Assembly (NCBI RefSeq): GCF_002020135.1 | Contig: NZ_MPZS01000002.1 | Location: forward strand, 434,001 to 498,000 | Length of the DNA: 64,000 nt | DNA from: Thioclava marina | Lineage (GTDB): Bacteria > Pseudomonadota > Alphaproteobacteria > Rhodobacterales > Rhodobacteraceae | Reading direction: 5' to 3' | Shown here: piece by piece, positions 8,673-16,415 of the stretch | Layout: each line of letters starts with the position of its first letter | How positions within the stretch are numbered: the stretch's first letter is position 1 | Notes under the pieces: model-generated | Databases searched by the model: none | Seen by the model: only the letters and a program-made list of their open reading frames with translations | Told to the model about the DNA's origin: nothing | Made by a program: the position numbers and the translations under genes

Positions 8673-9827
8673 TCAGTCGAGATCGCGGCTCATGAGGGCA
8701 CGCTGCACCTCGCGTCGGATGAGCTTGCGCAGGTTGCGTGTGATCCGGGTGCCGAGTGCCCCCTGCAATTCCTCGCGCAGCATCGCCGAAACGATCTGGC
8801 GCAACTGACCTTCATCAAGCGACAGCGCCGCGGGATGCAGCGGTGCCTGAGGCTCATCCGCTATCCCCGCCAGTTCGGCCTCGAGCGCTTCGAGATCGGG
8901 CCCGACCTCTTCCTTCGCCAGCGCGTCGCGCAGATCCTCGTAGCTCGAAGCACGCGGCTCCGGCTCAGGCGCGCGCGCCTCGGCATCGCTCAGATGCAGG
9001 CGGCGCGGCTGCGCAGGCTCGACCGGCCAGTGCCCCTCCCACTCCGGGCCCGGGGCGTTTTCCTCTTCGGGAACGGGTTCGGACTGCGCCTCTTCCTCCA
9101 TCTCCTCGGGCATCCGCGCCCAGTCGGCATCCATCAGGTCCGGGTCGATCTCAGTCCCAAGATCGACCGGAACAACCTCTTCCACGTCACGCATGCTCGC
9201 GCTTTGCGCGTCCTCCGAGGCCAGAATGAGCGGCGGCAGGTCCACGGCCACCGAGTTGGGGAACTCCTCTCCCCCAACATCGGGGTTGGAAGCCCCTCCG
9301 ACCAACGTGGCCGAAACGGCGCCTTCGATCAGAGCATCCTCCAGCCCGCCAAGCGCCTCGACATCAAAATCTTCGGGCAGATCGGTCAGCGGCGGCACGC
9401 CCACCAGCTCGAAACGGTCGCCCTGCTCGGGCTCATAGTCGATACCGTCGCGCGCGACCTCTGCCTCGAGGTGGGCCAGCGTATCCTCCAGACGCGCCAG
9501 CTCCTCCCCGAGTGACTGATGCGGCAAATCTTCTTCGGCGGGCCAGGCTTCGACCGCGCTGTCATCGAAATCAGGTTCGAAATTCTGAGGTGCGCGCCGG
9601 GCTGCCGAAATCTCCGCGGGCTCGGGGAGGTCGGGGGCAATCTCGACCTCTTCCACCTCGGTATCTTCAGAGACGAGCTGCGCTGGGGTCAGCACCAGCG
9701 GTTCGGGCGGTGCGGGACGGCGCGGGGCGGGATAGTTCTCCGCCTGACGCGGGCTGTCCTGCGACACAAGTCGCCGGATCGATGCCAGCACATCTTCAAT
9801 CTCAGGTCGGGTTCCGGTTTCAGCCAT
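8673..9827 (-). CDS. PopZ-like (DUF2497-type) polar organising protein
   Basis: A 384-residue, extremely acidic and proline-rich protein. It has three parts: a short N-terminal amphipathic helix (EIEDVLASIRRLVSQD, residues 9-24), about 300 low-complexity residues rich in E, D and P, and a C-terminal helical block (LRQIVSAMLREELQGALG, then RITRNLRKLIRREVQRAL). This is the PopZ layout: N-terminal client-binding helix, disordered acidic linker, C-terminal oligomerisation helices. PopZ forms a polar condensate that anchors chromosome centromeres and cell-cycle proteins. The neighbours tolC and pcm, with valS close by, match as I recall the popZ neighbourhood in other alphaproteobacteria. The linker is much longer than in Caulobacter PopZ (about 177 residues in total). 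Confidence 0.6.
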   Translation of the reverse strand: MAETGTRPEIEDVLASIRRLVSQDSPRQAENYPAPRRPAPPEPLVLTPAQLVSEDTEVEEVEIAPDLPEPAEISAARRAPQNFEPDFDDSAVEAWPAEEDLPHQSLGEELARLEDTLAHLEAEVARDGIDYEPEQGDRFELVGVPPLTDLPEDFDVEALGGLEDALIEGAVSATLVGGASNPDVGGEEFPNSVAVDLPPLILASEDAQSASMRDVEEVVPVDLGTEIDPDLMDADWARMPEEMEEEAQSEPVPEEENAPGPEWEGHWPVEPAQPRRLHLSDAEARAPEPEPRASSYEDLRDALAKEEVGPDLEALEAELAGIADEPQAPLHPAALSLDEGQLRQIVSAMLREELQGALGTRITRNLRKLIRREVQRALMSRDLD

Positions 9828-9930
9828 GGTGCCCCCATCCTGATGCGAGCTCGCCCGCCTGTCCAGTCATCTGATCCCTCGGGATCGCGTTGATTTGAGA
9901 GGTAACTTGCGCGCCGAACATGAACGGCGC

Positions 9931-9956
9931 CGGGGCAGGCTCGAACGCCCGCCCCG
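9931..9956 (-). terminator. Hairpin after tolC
   Basis: A GC-rich stem (CGGGGC-a-GGC / GCC-c-GCCCCG) with loop TCGAAC lies 14 bp beyond the tolC stop. There is no clear T-run on either strand, so this may be a weak terminator or an mRNA 3' stabiliser rather than a strong intrinsic terminator. Confidence 0.4.
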
Positions 9957-9970
9957 ATCGCGCGATGCGA

Positions 9971-11350
9971 TCAGTTCTCACCCATCGCCTTGAGCACGCG
10001 GTCGAGCCGCTTGCCCTGCGGGCTGAGCGTAAGGGGCGCGTTCCGCACCGAATTGTAATAGGCAGCCGGATCATAGGTCGGGATCCCGAGCTTCAGGTTG
10101 TCCACCGTCAGAAGACCCATAGCGGAGAGCAGTTGATAATATGCTACCTGAAGCGTGGCCGCAGCATCGATCCGCCCCGCCTGCGCGTCGAGCAGATCCT
10201 GCTCGGCCGAGAGCACGTCAAGCGTGGTGCGGGCCCCCAGAAGCGCCTCTTCCTTCACACCCTGATAGGCGGTGCGCGCGGCTTGGATCTGCTGGTCATA
10301 AGCCGAAATCTGCGCCTTCGCGATATCGATCGCGGCCCAGGCGTTCGCGACGCCTTGCGAGATCGTCACCCCTGCCTGGCTGAGCTGGGCACGCGCCGAC
10401 TGATCATTCGCGATCGCCTGACGTTGTGCGGAAAGCAATGCGCCACCCGAGTAGAGGGTCTGGTTCATTTCGATCGAGGCCGAGCGCGAGGTGGTCCCCA
10501 TCTCGCCCTGGACGAGCCCGACCGAGCCCGAAATCGTCGGCAAACGATTCGCCTTGGCGTAGGACACCGCGATATCATAAACAGCAACCGTGTGCTGAAG
10601 CTGCTTCACGCTCGGATGGTTGCGCAGCGCGATGTCGCGCGCCGCATCGAGCGATTTCGGAAGGGCCGGAGTTTTCGGGAAGGCTGCGAGCGCTCCCGGG
10701 TAATGACCCGTCGCCGCCTTGTAAGCCTCGCGCGCGGTACGCAGGCTGCCTTGGGCCGCCGCGAGCGACGCCCGGGCCGAAGCTAGTTGCGCCTGCGCAA
10801 GCGACACGTCGGTCTTGGTCACTTCACCCACTTCGAAGCGGTCGTTCGAGGCTTTGAGTTCCTCGCCCAGAACGCGCACCGAGTTCTGGTTGATCGCGAC
10901 CTGCTCGGAGGCCGATTTCACGTCCGAATATGCCTGGATCGCGGAAAGCAGCACGCTTTGTTCGACCGAGCGCAGCGCCTCTCGGGTGGCCAGAACGGTC
11001 TCTTTCTTCATCTCGACATTGAGCTTGGTGCGGCCGAAATCGAACAGCGTCATCGAGGCGCCCAGCGTCGCGGTGGCGGCGCGGGTCGTCACCGGGTTGC
11101 CGGTGACGCTCGACTTGTTGGTGTGCTGGACGGTGTAATCGGTGGTCCATTGCAGGACCGGGCGCAGCTTGGCGACCGCCTGGGCGACATCTTCATCGGC
11201 GGCCCGCAGCGTGGCGCGGTTCTGTTCGAGAAGGTTCGAGTTCTTGTAGGCCGAAACCAGTGCATCGGCCAGCGTCTCGGCACTCACCGCATAGGGCGCC
11301 ATCGCCGTCACCGCGGCCAGAACGGTCAGTCTCAAAGTCTTGCGCAACAT
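9971..11350 (-). CDS. tolC: TolC-family outer-membrane channel
   Basis: A 459-residue protein with a signal peptide of about 24 residues (MLRKTLRLTVLAAVTAMAPY...SA). It then has the two internally repeated long coiled-coil/beta segments of outer-membrane efflux proteins: ADALVSAYKNSNLLEQNRAT opens the first and LAQAQLASARASLAAAQGSL lies in its hairpin. Length and features fit the TolC/AggA type I secretion outer-membrane subfamily. TolC forms a trimeric conduit for type I secretion and drug efflux with a membrane-fusion protein. It lies between pcm and the PopZ-like gene on the same strand, 132 bp after pcm. Confidence 0.9.
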   Translation of the reverse strand: MLRKTLRLTVLAAVTAMAPYAVSAETLADALVSAYKNSNLLEQNRATLRAADEDVAQAVAKLRPVLQWTTDYTVQHTNKSSVTGNPVTTRAATATLGASMTLFDFGRTKLNVEMKKETVLATREALRSVEQSVLLSAIQAYSDVKSASEQVAINQNSVRVLGEELKASNDRFEVGEVTKTDVSLAQAQLASARASLAAAQGSLRTAREAYKAATGHYPGALAAFPKTPALPKSLDAARDIALRNHPSVKQLQHTVAVYDIAVSYAKANRLPTISGSVGLVQGEMGTTSRSASIEMNQTLYSGGALLSAQRQAIANDQSARAQLSQAGVTISQGVANAWAAIDIAKAQISAYDQQIQAARTAYQGVKEEALLGARTTLDVLSAEQDLLDAQAGRIDAAATLQVAYYQLLSAMGLLTVDNLKLGIPTYDPAAYYNSVRNAPLTLSPQGKRLDRVLKAMGEN

Positions 11351-11482
11351 GCCTCTGCCCTCATTCCTTTATCGCCACGCACGCCAAAGCAGACCGGCGC
11401 CGGGCCCGGGATTTTTCGATTGTTACAGTCAATGCCTGCAGTTTCAATTGCGGCATTATGTGTAGCCGTTTGGATGTGCCCT

Positions 11483-12133
11483 TCAGAGCACGAATTCGCG
11501 CTGCAAGGCAAAGCCCGGCAGAAGCGGCGCAGCGCCATTGAACATGTCGCGCCAGTTGATCACGCCATCGATCTTGTAGCCGATCCGCGCGGTGCCCAGC
11601 ACGCCCTCCATGAAGATCGCCGCGATCCGGCCACCTTCCTTGAGCTGATCGGCGATCGCCTGCGGCACGGTCTCGACCCCGCCCTCGAGGATGATCGCGT
11701 CGTAAGGTCCGTGCTTGGCAGATCCCTCGGCGAGCTTACCCGCGACGACGGCGACATTGTCGGCGCCGGCCTGTGCCAGCGCGGCCTCTGCCTGCGCGGC
11801 GAGATCTTCCTCCTCGAGCGCCACAACCGCCTCGGCCATCTGCGCGATCACCGCGGCCGAGTAGCCGAGCCCCACGCCGATATCAAGCACGAGGTCATGG
11901 GGCTGGATGTCGAGCCCGTCGAGCATCTTCGCGAAGTTGCGCGGCTCGAGCACGACACGGCCCCGGGCCAGTTCGACATTCTCGCCGATATAGGCAGCTT
12001 CGCGCTTCGTGGCCGGCACGAACTCCTCGCGCGGTACATGCAGCATCGCGGCGATGATGGGGAATTTGGTCACGTCGTTGGGGCGGACCTGCGTGTCGAC
12101 CATCATGGTGCGGCGCGTGGCGAAATCTTGCAT
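11483..12133 (-). CDS. pcm: Protein-L-isoaspartate O-methyltransferase family protein
   Basis: A 216-residue SAM-dependent methyltransferase. The start at 12133 ([20 protein letters not shown]) is the conserved N-terminus of the alphaproteobacterial Pcm-like group; the upstream extension is not conserved. [20 protein letters not shown] and the SAM motif [15 protein letters not shown] are clear. Motif I reads D-I-G-V-G-L-G rather than the usual D-I-G-T/C-G-S-G, as in the proteins of this family found beside tolC. Classical Pcm repairs isoaspartyl residues; whether this subgroup does is not proven. It is the first gene of the pcm-tolC-PopZ-like set. Confidence 0.75.
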   Translation of the reverse strand: MQDFATRRTMMVDTQVRPNDVTKFPIIAAMLHVPREEFVPATKREAAYIGENVELARGRVVLEPRNFAKMLDGLDIQPHDLVLDIGVGLGYSAAVIAQMAEAVVALEEEDLAAQAEAALAQAGADNVAVVAGKLAEGSAKHGPYDAIILEGGVETVPQAIADQLKEGGRIAAIFMEGVLGTARIGYKIDGVINWRDMFNGAAPLLPGFALQREFVL

Positions 12134-12340
12134 GTCGTGAACTCTTCGGTGTGAAACCCTTGCGCGAGGTTTTGCCACAACTGCCCCTAGGGGGCAAGAA
12201 CACCCTGCAACTTCCCGGCTTCACACCCCGCTCAGCCCCCTCTTCGCGAACGCACAGACGGAAATCTCATGCCGATCGGCGCACAACTCCCCTCTTGCGC
12301 GCCCGCCCCCGATACCGTATCTGACGCCAACACCACGGAT

Positions 12341-12414
12341 GGCGAGTTGGCGGAGTGGTGACGCAGCGGATTGCAAATCCGTGTACACCGGTTCGATTCC
12401 GGTACTCGCCTCCA
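12341..12414 (+). tRNA. tRNA-Cys (anticodon GCA)
   Basis: A full cloverleaf. The acceptor stem GGCGAGT pairs with ACTCGCC, the D-arm contains GCGGAGTGGTGACGC, and the anticodon stem GCGGA/TCCGT encloses the loop TTGCAAA (anticodon GCA at 12373-12375). The T-arm has CCGG-TTCGATT-CCGG. The discriminator is U, as expected for tRNA-Cys, and CCA is encoded at 12412-12414. Confidence 0.95.
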
Positions 12415-12522
12415 CCTACTTAGCCGAAAATCGGGACTCCGGGTGACCGGTCGCTTTACGGAACCGACCCGACAGTCTGCTTTTCTACTGACATATCAGA
12501 TACCCAATCGTAGCCTGGCGCC

Positions 12523-13353
12523 ATGGCAGGCGAGGATTGGAGTGAGGCGGAAAACGCCGCGATCGTAGCGGAATACTTCGCCATGCTCGCAGACGATCTC
12601 TCGGGAAAGCGCTACAACAAGGCAGCACACAATCGCGACCTCCAGTCACAGATCGATAGATCGCGCGGGTCGATCGCGTTCAAGCACCAGAACATCTCGG
12701 CAGTTCTGAAGAGCTTGGGGGAGACCTGGATTTCCGGCTACAAACCCGCGTTCAACTTCCAGGCGTCGCTCGAAGACGTCGTGAGCCGCCAGCTTCAGAA
12801 GCAAGGTGGTTGGATCGTGCCGCCAACTCATCCGGGGTCACGCGACTTCCAGGATGCGACACCGCTTTGGCCCGAGCCGCCGCCGACGCAGCGAAACACG
12901 CCGCCTCCAGGCGAACTTGAACAGATGCTTTCGGTGGCGAGAAAGTTCGACGTGGCGGGCCGGGATGAACGCAACCGTGCGCTCGGCAAGATGGGCGAAG
13001 AACGTGTGCTCCATCATGAGCAAAGCGTGCTCCGCGCCGCCGGTCGCGACGACCTCGCCCGCGAGATCGTATGGGTGAGCCAGCAAGAGGGCGACGGGGC
13101 TGGATACGACATCCGAAGCTTCACGCCGGAAGGTCAGCCCCGCCTGATCGAGGTGAAGACCACCAACGGCTGGGAGCGCACGCCCTTCCATATCTCGCGC
13201 AACGAACTGGCCGTGGCGGATGATCGCCGCGAGGACTGGGTGTTGTTTCGCCTCTATCAGTTCTCGCGCGGCCCCCGCGCCTTCGAACTCCGTCCGCCGC
13301 TCGACGCGCATGTGTCGTTGACGGCGACCTCGTTCAGGGCAAGCTTCGACTGA
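12523..13353 (+). CDS. DUF3883 domain protein, putative PD-(D/E)XK nuclease
   Basis: A 276-residue protein 108 bp downstream of tRNA-Cys. The N-terminal half (1-130) is a helical region (WSEAENAAIVAEYFAMLADD, then NRDLQSQIDRSRGSIAFKHQ) that resembles the DNA-reading part of several restriction-type proteins. The C-terminal part matches DUF3883: a GEERVLHHEQ helix, GAGYDIRSF, then PRLIEVKTTNGW. D196, E210 and K212 would form a PD-(D/E)XK nuclease site. DUF3883 domains occur in restriction-modification and other defence proteins. No methyltransferase or other defence gene accompanies it, so a solitary endonuclease, a defence remnant or a repair role are all possible. Confidence 0.65.
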   Translation: MAGEDWSEAENAAIVAEYFAMLADDLSGKRYNKAAHNRDLQSQIDRSRGSIAFKHQNISAVLKSLGETWISGYKPAFNFQASLEDVVSRQLQKQGGWIVPPTHPGSRDFQDATPLWPEPPPTQRNTPPPGELEQMLSVARKFDVAGRDERNRALGKMGEERVLHHEQSVLRAAGRDDLAREIVWVSQQEGDGAGYDIRSFTPEGQPRLIEVKTTNGWERTPFHISRNELAVADDRREDWVLFRLYQFSRGPRAFELRPPLDAHVSLTATSFRASFD

Positions 13354-13575
13354 GCGCCTGCTGCGAAGACTTGGATCACGTCCAGACAGCCCTCCCCGGT
13401 CCCTTCTGACCGCGATCCCGATGAGCGAAGAACAAGCCCAACCCCAGCGCTGTGATGCGCAAGATCAATTTCGAGGGCTCTGTTTGGTGTTAGGCTGAAT
13501 TTTAGATCACCAGAACAGGCTGACTTCGACCGCAGCGTAACTAGGTCGGGTCGGGCCCGGAGGGGAGGCGTCGCG

Positions 13576-16239
13576 ATGGCTGACAGGGAATTGCGTTTCG
13601 CAAATCGCGCAGAGGCCGGCCGGATGCTCGGCGGCCGCTTGACGGATCTGAAACCGGATCGGCCCGTCGTTTTCGGATTACCGCGCGGTGGTGTTCCGGT
13701 CGCGCTGGAAGTGGCACGCGCTCTCAAGGCGCCGCTCGATCTGGTGTTCGTGCGCAAGATCAGCGCGCCGGGCTCGCCCGAGGTTGCACTCGGGGCCATC
13801 GTGGACGGCGCCAATCCGCAAATGGTGATCAACGAGGCGGTACGACGCCATTCTCACGCCGATGCGGACTATCTCGAAGGCGAGCGCGCCCGCGAGCTGG
13901 TGGAACTCGAACGGCGCCGGAAACGCTATCTGGGCGACCACAAGCAAATCTCGCCCGAGGGCCGTACCGCGATCCTCGTCGATGACGGGCTGGCAACGGG
14001 CGCCACGATGAAAGCGGCGCTTCTGGGCTTGCGCCAGCAAGGGGCGGCGCAGATCTGGATAGCCGTTCCCGTCGCGCCTGCCTCCGCCATACCCGAATTC
14101 GAAGAACTTGCCGATCTCGTTGTCTGCCTGAATCCGACGGAGCGGTTTTATGGCGTCGGTGCCTTTTATGACGATTTCCACCAGCTCACGGATGAAGAGA
14201 CGGTCGGGCTTTTGCAGCAAGGCTGGGCGGCGGATGAGGATCCGGCCGCGACCGAGACGGCCAGCACGATGCGCCGCGTCGTGAAGATTTCTCCGCACCA
14301 TCTGGACGGCGATCTGACGGTGCCCGCCGATCCCAAAGGGCTCGTGATCTTCGCTCACGGGAGCGGGTCGAGCCGGCTCAGCCCCCGCAACAAGGCGGTA
14401 GCCGACACGCTCAACGCGCGCGGTTTCGCCACGCTGCTCTTCGATCTGCTCACCCCGGAGGAAGCGGAGGACAGGCACAATGTCTTCGATATCCCGCTTC
14501 TCGCCGCGCGGATCGTCGAAACCGTGCTCTATGTCAGTGGCGAGCCCGACATTGCAGATCTTCCCGTGGGACTTTTCGGCGCGAGCACGGGGGCCGGGGC
14601 CGCCCTCGTCGCAGCGGCCGAACTGGGGGACCGGGTCGCGGCGGTGGTTTCACGGGGCGGTCGCCCCGATCTCGCCGGGTCGCATCTCGGGTCGGTCACC
14701 GCGCCCAGCCTTCTCATTGTGGGCGGCGATGACGATCAGGTGATAGCGCTTAACCGTGCCGCTCTGGCGGAATTGAGCTGCCAAAAGGCGCTCAGGATCG
14801 TACCGGGAGCGACGCATCTCTTCGAAGAGCCCGGCACTCTCGAGATGGTCTGCGCAATGGCGGGCGAGTGGTTCGAAAAGAATCTCCGCCTGCCCGCCTC
14901 GGCGGTTCACCCACAGCTCGAGACGCACCCCAAAACACCCGAGGAGATCGCGACCGCGCTGCGCAAGGCCATCCAGCCCTTGCCCGAGATCGACGACCCG
15001 ACCTTCGCCGAGGCCTTCGACCGCTATGCGGATGCACGCATCGTGCTGCTGGGCGAGGCCTCGCATGGCAGCTCGGAATTCTACCGTGCCCGCGCTGCGA
15101 TCACGCAACGGCTGATCGAGAAACACGGCTTCACCCATATCTGCGTCGAAGCCGACTGGCCCGATGCCAGCGCGATCGACCGACATATCCGAAACTTGCC
15201 TGCGCATAAGGATCGCGAACGACCCTTCACGCGCTTTCCGACCTGGATGTGGCGCAACCGCGAAGTCGATGAATTCGTCAAAGCGCTGCAGGCACTCAAT
15301 GCGCAGCGCGCGCCGGATCAGCAGGTGCGTTTCTCGGGGCTCGATCTCTACAGCTTGTCCGCCTCGATCTCGGCGGTGCTGGATTATCTCGACAACGTGG
15401 ATCCCGTGGCCGCCAAAGAAGCGCGGCAACGCTATGCCTGTTTCGATCCCTGGTCGCATCAGCTTGCCGCCTACGGACGCGCCTCGCTCAGCCACGGCTA
15501 TGCGCTCTGCGAAGACTCGGTGACGCGCACCTTGCTCGACCTTCTCGAAGGTGAACTCGACTATTCCGCGCGCGACGGTGACGACTTCTTCGACGCGGTG
15601 CAGAACGCCCGGCTCGTCGCGAATGCAGAACGCTATTACCGCGTGATGTATTACGCCTCGAACGAGACATGGAACCTGCGCGACCGGCACATGTTCGAAA
15701 CCCTCCAGCGCATTCTTGAACGCGGCGGTCCCGAGGCCAAGGCGGTCGTCTGGGCCCATAACTCTCACATCGGAGACGCACGCTTCACCGATATGGGCCG
15801 CACGCGCAACGAGTGGAATATCGGCCAGCTCTGCCGCGAGGCCTATGGCGCAAAGGCCGCGCTGATCGGGTTCGGCACGCATGGCGGCACGGTCGCTGCA
15901 GCCTCAGAATGGGGCGCGCCGATGGAAGTGAAAGAGGTCCGCCCCTCGCGGCCCGACAGCTACGAGGCCTTGTGCCATGCGACGGGCGAGCCCCGTTTCC
16001 TGCTCGATCTCGGGGAGAGGTTGCCCCCGGGCCTGCGTCATGCGCTCTCCGAGCCACGTCTGGAGCGTTACATCGGCGTGATCTACCGTCCCGAAACCGA
16101 GCGCTGGAGCCACTATTCGCACGCCACGCTGCCCGATCAGTATGACGGTTTCGTCTGGTTCGACGAGACGAAAGCGGTAACGGCCGCTCCAGCCGCCTTC
16201 GGCAAAGGTGAGGGCGAGACCTTTCCCTTCGGCCTCTGA
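13576..16239 (+). CDS. Three-domain fusion: phosphoribosyltransferase - alpha/beta hydrolase - erythromycin esterase-like
   Basis: An 887-residue protein with a strong GGAGGGGAGG site before the ATG. Residues 1-215 are a type I phosphoribosyltransferase (PRPP loop AILVDDGLATGATMKAA, about 132-148). Residues 245-440 are an alpha/beta hydrolase of dienelactone-hydrolase type (VIFAHGSGSS; nucleophile elbow GLFGASTGAG, about 332-341). Residues 450-880 are an erythromycin esterase-like domain (VLLGEASHGSSEFYRA, about 488-503; VVWAHNSHIGDARF, about 724) with the catalytic Glu/His set of the Ere/SiaF-like family. In other bacteria these domains occur as separate neighbours or two-domain fusions. Substrate is unknown and macrolide resistance should not be assumed. 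No signal peptide. Confidence 0.85.
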   Translation: MADRELRFANRAEAGRMLGGRLTDLKPDRPVVFGLPRGGVPVALEVARALKAPLDLVFVRKISAPGSPEVALGAIVDGANPQMVINEAVRRHSHADADYLEGERARELVELERRRKRYLGDHKQISPEGRTAILVDDGLATGATMKAALLGLRQQGAAQIWIAVPVAPASAIPEFEELADLVVCLNPTERFYGVGAFYDDFHQLTDEETVGLLQQGWAADEDPAATETASTMRRVVKISPHHLDGDLTVPADPKGLVIFAHGSGSSRLSPRNKAVADTLNARGFATLLFDLLTPEEAEDRHNVFDIPLLAARIVETVLYVSGEPDIADLPVGLFGASTGAGAALVAAAELGDRVAAVVSRGGRPDLAGSHLGSVTAPSLLIVGGDDDQVIALNRAALAELSCQKALRIVPGATHLFEEPGTLEMVCAMAGEWFEKNLRLPASAVHPQLETHPKTPEEIATALRKAIQPLPEIDDPTFAEAFDRYADARIVLLGEASHGSSEFYRARAAITQRLIEKHGFTHICVEADWPDASAIDRHIRNLPAHKDRERPFTRFPTWMWRNREVDEFVKALQALNAQRAPDQQVRFSGLDLYSLSASISAVLDYLDNVDPVAAKEARQRYACFDPWSHQLAAYGRASLSHGYALCEDSVTRTLLDLLEGELDYSARDGDDFFDAVQNARLVANAERYYRVMYYASNETWNLRDRHMFETLQRILERGGPEAKAVVWAHNSHIGDARFTDMGRTRNEWNIGQLCREAYGAKAALIGFGTHGGTVAAASEWGAPMEVKEVRPSRPDSYEALCHATGEPRFLLDLGERLPPGLRHALSEPRLERYIGVIYRPETERWSHYSHATLPDQYDGFVWFDETKAVTAAPAAFGKGEGETFPFGL

Positions 16240-16360
16240 GCCCCGCCGATGCCTGTCCGCGTGTCAGGCCCTGAGGCGGGCAGCTTCGGGAAAGCCGCGA
16301 AATTGCCCGCAAAGCGTATCAGCTACGTTCGGCGGGAGTGCCTCGCCTCATCCAAAACGA

Positions 16361-16395
16361 ACCGGGCCACCCGCAGGCGGCCCGGTCCCTTTTTC
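16361..16395. terminator. Intrinsic terminator between convergent genes
   Basis: An 8-bp stem ACCGGGCC / GGCCCGGT (16361-16368 and 16379-16386), followed on the + strand by a run of five T (16390-16394). On the - strand the hairpin is followed by TCGTTTT. It lies between the fusion gene and the GMC operon and can end both transcripts. Confidence 0.75.
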
Positions 16396-16415
16396 ACTGA
16401 TGACCGCAACGGGTC

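Noticed and set aside
10787-12154. A 455-codon open frame on the + strand
   Set aside because: Antisense to pcm and the 5' half of tolC, with low-complexity composition; no recognisable family.
12341-13575. A full integrated island bounded by a tRNA-Cys duplication
   Set aside because: I looked for a second copy of the tRNA 3' end downstream and for an integrase, and saw neither. Only the DUF3883 gene remains as a possible insertion.
13576-16239. Macrolide-resistance gene (ere)
   Set aside because: The erythromycin esterase-like domain is a broad family with mostly unknown substrates and is here fused to two other domains; a resistance claim is not supported by sequence alone.
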